DNA from: Psychroflexus aestuariivivens
GTDB lineage: Bacteria > Bacteroidota > Bacteroidia > Flavobacteriales > Flavobacteriaceae
Direction of reading: 5' to 3'
Length of the DNA stretch: 64,000 nt
Assembly: GCF_004010055.1 (NCBI RefSeq)
Contig: NZ_RQVT01000061.1
Span: 146,849-210,848, forward strand
This document shows, piece by piece, positions 26,705 through 35,476 of this stretch. Within the stretch, counting starts at the first letter, position 1, and every line of letters begins with the position of its first letter. The position numbers were made by a program, and so were the translations under genes. The notes beneath the pieces were generated by a model. That model was not told the origin of the DNA. It saw only the letters and a program-made list of their open reading frames with translations, and did not search any database.

Positions 26705-29700
26705 TTATTTCTCTTTATTTATATAAATCCATCCTTTTTTCTCAATACCAAATACTGGGTCATTATCTTCTAACTTAATTACATAGAAATAAGTTCCAGT
26801 TGTTAACTCATCACCGCTCTCATTTTGTCCAAAAAATTCATCTCTATAATTGTTTTGTTTGAACACACTTCGACCGTATCTATTGAAAATTTCTAAACTA
26901 GCAATACCTGTTCGATCATCTAAATACGCAAGGTCTAAATTATCATTGAAACCATCTCCATTTGGAGAAATACCTTGAGTAATTACACAACCTTGATTGT
27001 TCTCGTATCCGTTTAATTCAACAGAAGCTGTTTGAACACAAGCTCCATTGATAGAGGCTTCTACAGCAATTGTCACTGTTTCGCCTTCAAATTCGTAAGC
27101 TTCAAAGTTTTGAGCGGTTTCAGCAGATTCAACTGATCCATTAACAAACCAAACAAAATCTACTTCATCGGGACTAGCATTAACTAGGCTTGCAGTAAAA
27201 TCGATACTTTCACCTTCACAGAATTGTGTTCTATCTGGATTTATTTCTAAGTTGACCGCAATATCATCTCTTTCTGTGATGTTTACAGAACTTGTTGCTG
27301 AGCAATCCTGACTATCACTGTAAGCTATAACTTCATAATTTCCAAAACCAAAAGGTTCAGTATTTAAATCTTCAAGATTCTCTCCTGGCAACAACTCACC
27401 GTTTAGATACCATTCATAAAGAGTATTATTCGGATCAAAATTGCTTGGTGTTGCATCTAATGTAATTCCATTAAGATCACAACTCACAATATCCTCACCT
27501 AAGTCTATAATTGGAGATTCGTTAAAGATGTATTCCACACTTTCAACTGTGCTACATCCGGCTTCAGTGGTGATAGTTACAGTATAAATATTGGTTTCAG
27601 ATACTGTTATGGATTGTGTATCTTCGCCTGTACTCCATTCGTAAGTTGCATTTGTTGAATCCCCACTAGTGATATTTGCTGTAATTTCAGCATCTTCAGT
27701 ATCACACAATTCTACATCTCCACCCAAATCTACAACAGGTGATTCGTTGAATGTATATTCTACACTTTCTGTGGTGCTACAGCCATCTATAGTCACAGTC
27801 AATTCATAAACTCCTGATTCGGTTACTGTGATAGTTTCTGTGATTTCACTGGTACTCCACTCAAAAGTAGCATCGGCAGGATTTCCAATTGTAAATTGTG
27901 GTTGAATAACTGCATCTGTAGCATCACATAAACTTTGATCGCCACCCAAGTCGAACTCAGGGTTTTCGATAAATGTAATATCAACAGATTCTGTGATACT
28001 ACACCCATTTACAGTTACAGTAACCTGATAAATTCCAGTTTCATCCACTGTAATTGAAGCTGTATCTTCACCTTCACCCCATAAATAAGAAATGTCAGCA
28101 TCTGGATCAACATCAGTAACTTCAGCTATAATTTCATAATCGCCATTCCCACAAATATCTTGATCTCCACCTAAATCAACAGTGAAATTCCCTTGTTGAG
28201 TGTCAATTTCAAAAGTTTGTACGCAAACTTGAGCATCTTCATCTCCAGGTGTTCCAATAGTAGTAGTTACTTCTAGTGTATAAATTCCGGCCTGATCTAA
28301 AGTGAAAATAGGATTTGTCTCTCCGATGATTTCGTTACCATCAAAAAGCCATTGGTATTCAATCAAATCAAATTCTTCTGGATTTAGAACAGTAGCATCT
28401 ACGTCTAAAGTTTCACCTTCGCAAATAGAAGCAGAATCTGGAAGATTCACTTCTGGAGCTGGAATAAATACAACTGTAAATTCTTCAAGAACGACATCCA
28501 CATTATTTTCAATATACTGAACTTGATACAAACCTTCATCGGTTGCAATATAAGTTGATGTATTAGCTCCCATAATTGGCTCAAATTCCTGAGTAGTTTC
28601 GTTAAACACAAACCACTGATGTTGTTGATTTGGATCTGGCGCTTCTGATTCCAATATAGCTTCTTCACCTTCACAAATTTCTATATCTGTATTGGTGACA
28701 ATATCACAATCTGTGGAACCAGCATCATTATCATCTGAGTTGGTTTGACCCAAACTAATAAATCCAGGAGCACCGTTAAAATTCGTTATTAATACTGCAT
28801 AAATCTCACCTTCCTGAGCATTTGGTATGGTAAAAGTTTCTGAGCTTTGAGCATCATAACTACAATCAACCACATTTCCGTACGGGTAACCATCATCAAA
28901 AGTATTGCTACCACAGTTAGAACAACTATCTAAACTATCACAATACTCAGTATCTGTAAAAGGTCCCCAGGCTATAAAATCTACATCTAAAAATGTGCCG
29001 GTTAACTCACCAGTATCTTCATCAAAACCTGTCGCTTGCTCTATTTGAAACACTAATTCACCTGACTCCTCAACCTGCATATAGTACCAAACTGGATTTG
29101 GTTGAGTTCCTAGACACCCATAATCACTTAAGTTAGGATCTGCTTCTGTATCACTTTCATCTGATACATTTTGAAAGACTAAAGCTTGACCTGCATCTGG
29201 TGCACAAAACGGAACTGGTCCATTGCAACCACAAGACTGTAAAGTATAAGATTGACTTGTCAAAACACAGTTAGTATCTTCGTCGTTATCAATAGTGAAC
29301 TCTACTGAAGTCCCCAAATCATAAGGTCCAAAAGTTTCTGTTGTGGGAGAAGTCACCGAAACTGGCGCATCTCCTTGATTGGACACAATTTCTATTTCAG
29401 ATAAAGAACCTAAATCCTGAACTGTAACATCTACAAAGAATCCAGTGTCATCATCAGTACAGTTATCAACAACAACATATTCAACTTGTGGATTTGTACA
29501 AGTTGCACAAGAGACTGTTAAATCAATTGGTGTATAACCACTTTGCTGACAACTAATAGAACCATCTGGAGTAACCTGAACTGTTATTTCATCTCCAGAA
29601 GATTGAAAATTTAATCCAGAAAGATCCCCAGCGTTACCATATCCGTTATAAAGCTCGGTACCGTCAGAATCTAAAACAATAAATTCATCAAAATTATTTT

Positions 29701-32092
29701 CAACTTGACCTGAATTCACACTTAAATTTAAATTTGTACCATCATTACTGATATAAGTAAATTCTTCAACTTCACCACTATTATAACAAAATACAGTATT
29801 GACTGGCGTTCCTGTACAATCTACTAAATTTTCTGTACACTCCTCTTGTACAAATGTACCTGAAGTCAATTCACAATTTGAGTCTTGATTGTTTTCTACA
29901 GTAAATTCAACCTCTGCACCATTAGCATAAGGCCCAAACTGAACAATTCCTGGGGCAGAAACTGTTTCTGCTGGATTGCCTTGATTGTCTGTAATATCTA
30001 AATCTGTAGCAGACCCTAAATCTATAACATCAACATCAACAAAAAACTGCGGCGCATTCAAACAGTCACTGATCAATTCATATTCAACTTGTGGATTTGT
30101 ACAAGTTGCACAAGACACTGTTAAATCTATAGGATCATAACCATTACCACCACAATTTACAGAACCGTCTGAATCAATTAAAATTGTAATCTCATCTCCC
30201 GTGGATTGAAAAGATTGTCCAGAAATATCTCCGCCATCATTAAACAATTCTGTACCATCTGTGTCTAAAACTATAAAATCGTCACAACAAGTTTCTAAGA
30301 AACCTGAGTTTATATTTAAATTCAGTGATGAGCCATCGGAACTCACGTAAGTGATTTCAAAATCCTCATTATCTTCATAACAATAATTTAAGTTAACTGG
30401 TCCATCTGTACAATCAACCTCTTCTATTGTACAAAATTCTTGAGTAAGAATCTGACTAGCGGAAGAACAATTCGCATCAGAAGTATTTTCTACTGTAATC
30501 AGCACTTCAGTTCCGTTAGTATAAGGACCAAAAGAATAAGTTCCAGTAGCATCTGCAGTAACAACTGCCGAACCTTGATCATCAGATATTTCTAAATCAT
30601 CAGTTCCGCCAAGATTAGTGATTTCAACATCTACCAGAAATTGAGGACCATTTAAACAATCCTGGACAACTGCATAATTCACAATTGGGTTTACACAATC
30701 TGGCATCTCCAGAAAAGTCACATCATCGATCAAAATATCGTTATAAAATGTAAATCCACCTGAATCATCTCCTGTAACAGTAAATCTTACTTGAGTTGCC
30801 GAAGTAATTGTATAGCCAGAAATATCAATCACATACTGAGACCAGTTTTCACCTAAAGTTTGGCTAATATTTAAAACATTCTCCCAACCATTATCTGTAT
30901 TAATTTCAACATCTATAATATTTACTGCATCGTCATTCGTATTATTTGAAAACAAGTAAAACTCAACTGCAGCTGCAGTTAAGCTTGAAACATCCACTAA
31001 AGGCGAAGTCAAAGTACTGACATCATCATTAGAATTATCAGAACCATCCAACCAGGCATAATTTGTCCCGCCTCCAGGCGTATGATCTAAAACATCTGTA
31101 GCTGCATAATCAGCACCAGTACTAAAGTCCCAAGCATTGTCACCTCCCTGAGACCAGCAATTCGGAATACTATTACTTGCAAAATCTTCAGACCATGGCA
31201 AAGCAAACACAGTACATTCTGTGGTAAAGGTAAAAGGACCAGCCAATTCACTTTCTTCACCCCCAGCACAAACTGCTTTTACATAAAAATGATAATCTGT
31301 CGCTGGGTTTAAACTTGTAATATTTTCACCTAAAACTCCATCGTTGTCAGAAATTGTAGTTCCTTCTGAGTCAGGATTAAAACCTGCTTCACCATACACA
31401 ATCTCCCATTCAGTTTCAGCATCTCCTGGCGTCCATGAAAGATCTGCTTCAGAAGAAGTAACGTTTTCTGCCACAAGAAGTGATGGCATAACGCATGTTA
31501 CCTCGTAAATTTCAACATTATCAATATACCAACCATCTCTTTGAATAGAAAGATCACTATCAAGTCTAAACCGAACCACTACATCATCGGTCATATAATT
31601 CGACAAATCGAAAAATTCGCGTTTCCACCAAGCATTTTGAACAGGCACATCTGTTGTTCCCCATTCTGGATAAGAATCCTCATCAAAAGACGAACTCCCT
31701 TCTAAAATTGCATCTCCAATATATTCGGCAGCTTGAAATTCTTGAAAAGTAGCACCTCCATCAGTAGAAATTTCAACGAATGCTTCATCCCAACCACCTT
31801 CAGTTTTAGCAATGTGCCAAAAGGAAAGCTGCGGATTAGTTAAACCAGTTAAATCTAAGGAATTAGTTACAAAAAGTATATTATTCTCATCATCAAGATA
31901 TTGATTATGAGCTGACTGCACGCCTTCTTGAAAAAAAGAAGTATTAATTACCCAATCAGAGCCATTGGCTGCATCATTAGAAAAAGTCCCTAACCCAGAC
32001 TCGAAGTCTTCTGAAAAAACTTGAGCATTAAGTGAACTTACTCCTAATAGTAATGTCAATAAACAAAGACAAGCTTGTAAATATGTTCTCAT
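26705..32092 (-). CDS. Giant repeat-containing adhesin with type B T9SS sorting domain
   Basis: The 1795-residue secreted protein starts with a signal peptide (1-24) and a MAM/choice-of-anchor-J-like domain (about 25-200; EDFESG...WHIAKTEGGWDEAF...GWYIDNVEIY). A fibronectin III-like domain (205-292) and a second MAM-like domain (293-470; PWSEDFASNSIPNCW) follow. Next comes a block of tandem repeats of about 200 residues, each starting CTNPQVEY or a close variant and ending DGTEL-type beta strands. Several Ig/PKD-like repeats (NATYEWSTGEDTQSITVSE) come after, then the gliding-associated C-terminal domain (about 1700-1795; QGISPNGDGFNDN, IFNRYGR, KKGWIYINKEK). It is acidic and rich in Cys. It is the first gene of the operon and a probable SprB-like surface adhesin; motility itself cannot be shown here. 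Confidence 0.9.
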   Translation of the reverse strand: MRTYLQACLCLLTLLLGVSSLNAQVFSEDFESGLGTFSNDAANGSDWVINTSFFQEGVQSAHNQYLDDENNILFVTNSLDLTGLTNPQLSFWHIAKTEGGWDEAFVEISTDGGATFQEFQAAEYIGDAILEGSSSFDEDSYPEWGTTDVPVQNAWWKREFFDLSNYMTDDVVVRFRLDSDLSIQRDGWYIDNVEIYEVTCVMPSLLVAENVTSSEADLSWTPGDAETEWEIVYGEAGFNPDSEGTTISDNDGVLGENITSLNPATDYHFYVKAVCAGGEESELAGPFTFTTECTVFALPWSEDFASNSIPNCWSQGGDNAWDFSTGADYAATDVLDHTPGGGTNYAWLDGSDNSNDDVSTLTSPLVDVSSLTAAAVEFYLFSNNTNDDAVNIIDVEINTDNGWENVLNISQTLGENWSQYVIDISGYTITSATQVRFTVTGDDSGGFTFYNDILIDDVTFLEMPDCVNPIVNYAVVQDCLNGPQFLVDVEITNLGGTDDLEISDDQGSAVVTADATGTYSFGPYTNGTEVLITVENTSDANCSSASQILTQEFCTIEEVDCTDGPVNLNYCYEDNEDFEITYVSSDGSSLNLNINSGFLETCCDDFIVLDTDGTELFNDGGDISGQSFQSTGDEITILIDSDGSVNCGGNGYDPIDLTVSCATCTNPQVEYELISDCLNAPQFFVDVDVIDLGSATDLDITDNQGNPAETVSAPGIVQFGPYANGAEVEFTVENNQDSNCELTSGTFVQEECTENLVDCTGTPVNTVFCYNSGEVEEFTYISNDGTNLNLSVNSGQVENNFDEFIVLDSDGTELYNGYGNAGDLSGLNFQSSGDEITVQVTPDGSISCQQSGYTPIDLTVSCATCTNPQVEYVVVDNCTDDDTGFFVDVTVQDLGSLSEIEIVSNQGDAPVSVTSPTTETFGPYDLGTSVEFTIDNDEDTNCVLTSQSYTLQSCGCNGPVPFCAPDAGQALVFQNVSDESDTEADPNLSDYGCLGTQPNPVWYYMQVEESGELVFQIEQATGFDEDTGELTGTFLDVDFIAWGPFTDTEYCDSLDSCSNCGSNTFDDGYPYGNVVDCSYDAQSSETFTIPNAQEGEIYAVLITNFNGAPGFISLGQTNSDDNDAGSTDCDIVTNTDIEICEGEEAILESEAPDPNQQHQWFVFNETTQEFEPIMGANTSTYIATDEGLYQVQYIENNVDVVLEEFTVVFIPAPEVNLPDSASICEGETLDVDATVLNPEEFDLIEYQWLFDGNEIIGETNPIFTLDQAGIYTLEVTTTIGTPGDEDAQVCVQTFEIDTQQGNFTVDLGGDQDICGNGDYEIIAEVTDVDPDADISYLWGEGEDTASITVDETGIYQVTVTVNGCSITESVDITFIENPEFDLGGDQSLCDATDAVIQPQFTIGNPADATFEWSTSEITETITVTESGVYELTVTIDGCSTTESVEYTFNESPVVDLGGDVELCDTEDAEITANITSGDSTNATYEWSTGEDTQSITVSETNIYTVTITTEAGCSTVESVEYIFNESPIIDLGEDIVSCDLNGITLDATPSNFDPNNTLYEWYLNGELLPGENLEDLNTEPFGFGNYEVIAYSDSQDCSATSSVNITERDDIAVNLEINPDRTQFCEGESIDFTASLVNASPDEVDFVWFVNGSVESAETAQNFEAYEFEGETVTIAVEASINGACVQTASVELNGYENNQGCVITQGISPNGDGFNDNLDLAYLDDRTGIASLEIFNRYGRSVFKQNNYRDEFFGQNESGDELTTGTYFYVIKLEDNDPVFGIEKKGWIYINKEK
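29476..30115 (-). repeat. Direct repeat inside the adhesin gene, 603-bp period
   Basis: Thirty-seven nucleotides are identical at 29476-29512 and 30079-30115 (both contain TTGTGGATTTGTACAAGTTG), exactly 603 bp or 201 codons apart. Flanking sequence stays similar. This marks the tandem protein repeats, and suggests recent duplication or gene conversion. A third, more diverged copy begins near residue 467 (about 30690). Confidence 0.8.
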
Positions 32093-32217
32093 TTTTAATT
32101 GTGTTATTTTAAGCCGTGAAGATAAAAAAATTGTTACAACGACGTTAAATATACTTGAAATTTTTTAGTTTAAATTTAAGAAGAAAAGATTAATTAAATG
32201 ATTTCAAAGTATTTAAA

Positions 32218-32225
32218 CAAAAATA
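32218..32225 (-). promoter_or_regulatory. Possible -7 box of the adhesin operon
   Basis: The minus strand reads TATTTTTG, an exact TAnnTTTG match, 126 nt upstream of the adhesin ATG. No -33 TTG is visible at the usual spacing. The 278-bp divergent region to hflX otherwise shows only AT-rich sequence. Confidence 0.25.
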
Positions 32226-32370
32226 TTAACTCAATTTCAGGAATTCAGCAGAAAGGTATTAATAATAATACCAAATATTTTTTATACCAAAATTTCTATT
32301 TATTTTCCAAAAACTTAAATTCCTAAAGTAAATGAAGTATTTTTTATAATTTCGTCAAATAAAATAAATC

Positions 32371-33603
32371 ATGTTAGACAATACAGATATTACATACGAA
32401 AAAGCCGTTCTTATCGGTATCGTTAACCAATTTCAGAATGAGGAGAAATCTAAAGAATATTTAGATGAACTTGAATTTCTGACTTATACTGCAGGAGGCG
32501 AAGTGCTGAAACGCTATCAACAAAAACTTGATGTTCCCAATCCAAAAACTTTCATTGGTAAAGGAAAAATGGAAGAAGTTCGTGCTTTTGTTCAGGAGAA
32601 CGAAGTTGGCACAGCTATATTTGATGATGAACTCTCGCCAGCACAGCAAAAAAATATAGAAAAAATCTTAAAATGCAAAGTTGTAGACAGAACCTATCTT
32701 ATCCTAGATATTTTTGCTCAACGTGCTAAAACAAGTTATGCCAGAACCCAAGTTGAATTGGCGCAATACGAATATTTACTACCGCGTTTGGCAGGACTTT
32801 GGACTCACTTAGAAAGACAACGTGGAGGAATTGGAATGCGTGGTCCAGGTGAAACAGAAATCGAAACAGACCGTAGAATTGTTCGAGATAAAATCACTTT
32901 GCTCAAAAAGAAACTTGACACCATAGATAAACAAATGGCGGTTCAGCGTGGTAATCGTGGCAGCTTGGTTCGTGTGGCTTTGGTAGGCTATACGAACGTT
33001 GGAAAATCCACTTTGATGAATGTAATCAGTAAAAGTGAAGTTTTTGCAGAAAATAAACTTTTTGCAACTTTGGACACCACAGTCCGTAAAGTAGTGATTA
33101 GAAACTTACCGTTTTTAATGACAGACACTGTTGGTTTCATCAGGAAATTGCCAACGCAACTTGTAGAATCATTCAAATCTACATTAGATGAAGTGCGAGA
33201 GTCTGATTTGCTGCTTCATATTGTCGATATTTCTCATAAAAATTTTGAAGACCACATCGATTCTGTGAATAGTATTCTGGCAGAAATTGAAGCCAATGAC
33301 AAACCATGTATTATGGTTTTCAATAAAATTGATGATTATGAGCCAGAAACCATTGATGACGATGATCTTGCTACAGAAAAAACTAAGCAACACTACACTC
33401 TAGAGGAATGGAAAAAAACCTGGATGCAAAAAGTTGGGGATAACGTCTTATTCATATCTGCCTTAGAAAAGGAAAATATCGAAGAATTCAGAAAAAAACT
33501 ATATGAAGCAGTAAGAGAAATTCATATTACTAGATTTCCCTACAATAATTTTTTATATCCAGAATACGATGCTTACGAAGGAGACGACGATGACAATCAA
33601 TAA
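32371..33603 (+). CDS. hflX: Ribosome-associated GTPase HflX
   Basis: HflX is a heat-shock GTPase that splits stalled 70S ribosomes. The 410 residues include the N-terminal HflX domain (about 10-200) with FIGKGKMEEV, FDDELSPAQQKN and the signature RGPGETEIETDRR (157-169). The G domain has P-loop GYTNVGKST (206-214), G3 DTVGFIRKLP and G4 NKID. The C-terminus is acidic (EYDAYEGDDDDNQ). It is divergent from the adhesin operon, and its stop abuts the stop of the convergent response regulator (33603/33604). The start ATG matches the family N-terminus. Confidence 0.96.
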   Translation: MLDNTDITYEKAVLIGIVNQFQNEEKSKEYLDELEFLTYTAGGEVLKRYQQKLDVPNPKTFIGKGKMEEVRAFVQENEVGTAIFDDELSPAQQKNIEKILKCKVVDRTYLILDIFAQRAKTSYARTQVELAQYEYLLPRLAGLWTHLERQRGGIGMRGPGETEIETDRRIVRDKITLLKKKLDTIDKQMAVQRGNRGSLVRVALVGYTNVGKSTLMNVISKSEVFAENKLFATLDTTVRKVVIRNLPFLMTDTVGFIRKLPTQLVESFKSTLDEVRESDLLLHIVDISHKNFEDHIDSVNSILAEIEANDKPCIMVFNKIDDYEPETIDDDDLATEKTKQHYTLEEWKKTWMQKVGDNVLFISALEKENIEEFRKKLYEAVREIHITRFPYNNFLYPEYDAYEGDDDDNQ

Positions 33604-34011
33604 CTATGATTTATAAAAATCTGCTAAATTAGGATGGGTTTTCAATTCGTGTAGTTTATCTACAGATATTGGTTTTTCAACAAAACCAGCTACTTCATCA
33701 TAAGTCTCAGATTTTTCTTTATCTGCGGCATCTATAGAAGAAGTTACTATAAATACGTGGCAAGATTCTGAAAGTCCATGCTCCGACAAAAGATCCAAAA
33801 AATCCCAACCATCTATACCTGGCATATTAACATCTAAAAAAATTACGAATTGTTTGTCTTTCGTTTTGGCAGACAATAAATAATCTAGCGTTTCTTGACC
33901 ATCTAAAAAGGATTTTGGCGATTCAAAAAAGCCAGAGTGTTTCATCATACGCTCGTGTATGAAAAGCACCATTTTATCGTCATCTACATTAATTACTTCT
34001 AAATTCTTCAT
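33604..34011 (-). CDS. Single-domain response regulator
   Basis: This 135-residue CheY-like receiver domain has no output domain. The acidic pair lies in NVDDDK (10-12), the phosphoacceptor Asp60 in FLDVNMPG, the switch Thr/Ser in VTSS, and the conserved Lys in VEKP. It is the last gene of the five-gene signalling operon. Its start overlaps the 3' end of the receiver-PAS-DHp gene by 23 nt, and no later Met would preserve the acidic pocket. It is likely a diffusible phosphate acceptor for the operon's kinases. Confidence 0.9.
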   Translation of the reverse strand: MKNLEVINVDDDKMVLFIHERMMKHSGFFESPKSFLDGQETLDYLLSAKTKDKQFVIFLDVNMPGIDGWDFLDLLSEHGLSESCHVFIVTSSIDAADKEKSETYDEVAGFVEKPISVDKLHELKTHPNLADFYKS

Positions 34012-35029
34012 TGTTTTTTAGTTGGTTATTGAGTTTAACTTCTTCTGTTTTACCTGAAATATCACGAATTATGTTGTCCAGTTCTTTTACTGAATCTTGA
34101 ATTTCGTCAATCAAAATTTTATTTTCTTTTTCTGAACAAATTTTGTGTTTTATTAAATCTACCATCCCTAAAATTCGAGATACCGGCGAACGGACTTTAT
34201 GGGATTGAATCCACGCAATTTCTTTCAATTTTTCATTTTGTTTCTGCAAGGCTTTATAATACAAAGTACGCTCTGTCACATCATTGGCTAAAATAACTTT
34301 AGCTTTTCGACCCTGAAATTCTATAGACTTGCTCAATATTTCTACATCTATCAAATCTTCATTTTTCTTTTGATGTGTAAATCTTTCTTTAAATCGATAA
34401 TTATCCTGATTTTTAATAAAATTCACCGCTTTTTTGAAACGCTTTAAAGTTGATTTTGGACGAATTTCTGTAATATCCATGTTCAAAAATTCTTCTTCAG
34501 AATAGCCATAATTTTCAATCATCGCAGAATTAACGTCTAAAAACTTTAATGTCTCGATATCGTAAACATACATCGGTAAAGGGCTTAAATGAAATAAATC
34601 ACTATAACGGCGTTCCGATTCTTCTATTTTTAGAATATTCCTTTGCTTTTCAATATTATAGGTAATGCTTTTGAAAAGCGAAGCAGAAGTCAGCTCATCT
34701 TTTAGTAAATAATCTGAAATTCCAAATGATATAGATTTTATACAAAATTCTAAATTACAATATCCTGTCAAGATAATAACTGGCGTATTTTGGCTTAATT
34801 CAACGATTTCAGAAATCAGCTCTTCGCCATCTTTGTCGGGCAAAGTCAAATCTAGCAAAATAACATCAAAATCGGTTTGAGAGTTCAATACTTCTCTTGC
34901 CTCTTTGCATGTGTTAGCATGGTAAATTTCGGGAGATTCAATTTGGTCGTTGATGTATTCTTCTACCAATAAAAAATCACCAGAATTATCTTCAACAACT
35001 AAAATTTTGTAATGTAACGCATGCTTCAT
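33989..35029 (-). CDS. Receiver-PAS-DHp protein lacking the kinase ATPase domain
   Basis: From the ATG at 35029 the protein has 346 residues. The domains are a receiver (1-125; acidic pocket VVEDN, Asp60 in LLDLTLPD, Thr in ILTGY, Lys in LLKDE), a PAS domain (about 160-270; LFHLSPLPMYVYDIETL) and a helical DHp-like segment. The DHp helix reads IAWIQSHKVRSPVSRILG, with the candidate phospho-His at 277. Only 69 residues follow, so no HATPase domain is present, and the residue after the His is Lys and not the usual acidic one. The protein is thus unlikely to autophosphorylate. It could act as a phosphotransfer or dimerising partner. An upstream in-frame ATG at 35137 lies inside the preceding receiver gene and is rejected. 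Confidence 0.85.
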   Translation of the reverse strand: MKHALHYKILVVEDNSGDFLLVEEYINDQIESPEIYHANTCKEAREVLNSQTDFDVILLDLTLPDKDGEELISEIVELSQNTPVIILTGYCNLEFCIKSISFGISDYLLKDELTSASLFKSITYNIEKQRNILKIEESERRYSDLFHLSPLPMYVYDIETLKFLDVNSAMIENYGYSEEEFLNMDITEIRPKSTLKRFKKAVNFIKNQDNYRFKERFTHQKKNEDLIDVEILSKSIEFQGRKAKVILANDVTERTLYYKALQKQNEKLKEIAWIQSHKVRSPVSRILGMVDLIKHKICSEKENKILIDEIQDSVKELDNIIRDISGKTEEVKLNNQLKNNEEFRSN

Positions 35030-35031
35030 TT

Positions 35032-35466
35032 TTATATATTTTGTGTTGGTAATTTGGTAAAACTCATCCAAAAATCCTCCACTTTCCTCATTGCCAAGTT
35101 GAAATTTACAGTATCCACAGGCTTTGTAATGTAGCAATTTGCAGAATTCAAATAACTTTCGTTAATATCACTTTCTGATGAAGATGTTGTCAAAATTATA
35201 ACTGGAATAGATTTCAGGTCATCATCGTTTTTGATGATTTTCAAAACTTCCAAGCCACTATATTTTGGCAGATTAATGTCTAACAAAATCAAATCAGGTC
35301 TGAATTCGTTGTGATAGGGTGTCAGCTTTTTCAGAAAATCTAAAGCAGATTTACCGTCACGCACAACGCTTTGCCTTACAGGAACTTGACCTTCCTCCAA
35401 AGCTTCCGTAGTCAATAATATATCGCCTTCATTATCCTCTACTAGTAAAATTTTGATTGGTTTCAT
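35032..35466 (-). CDS. Rcp1-like single-domain response regulator
   Basis: This 144-residue receiver begins MKPIKILLVEDNEGDILLT. The acidic pair is E10-D11, the phosphoacceptor is Asp63 in LLDINLPKYSG, the switch residues lie in ILTTSSSESD, and the conserved Lys is in ITKP. The VEDNEGDILL start and C-terminal helix (VEDFWMSF) match receivers that pair with phytochrome-type kinases such as Cph1/Rcp1. An ORF start at 35520 would add 18 unrelated residues, so the ATG at 35466 is preferred. It lies 10 nt after the GAF kinase and 2 nt before the receiver-PAS-DHp gene. Confidence 0.9.
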   Translation of the reverse strand: MKPIKILLVEDNEGDILLTTEALEEGQVPVRQSVVRDGKSALDFLKKLTPYHNEFRPDLILLDINLPKYSGLEVLKIIKNDDDLKSIPVIILTTSSSESDINESYLNSANCYITKPVDTVNFNLAMRKVEDFWMSFTKLPTQNI

Positions 35467-35476
35467 TGTCAATATA

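Noticed and set aside
29476..30115. Regular repeats considered as a CRISPR array
   Set aside because: The period is 603 bp, repeats are in frame within one long gene, and no cas genes are present.
33604..34034. 23-nt overlap of the last two genes of operon 1 considered a frameshift of one fused gene
   Set aside because: Each reading frame holds a complete domain with its own start and stop, and the second begins with an intact receiver pocket.
34989..35137. Upstream start for the receiver-PAS-DHp gene at 35137
   Set aside because: It would overlap the preceding receiver gene by over 100 nt and add 36 residues unlike any receiver N-terminus.
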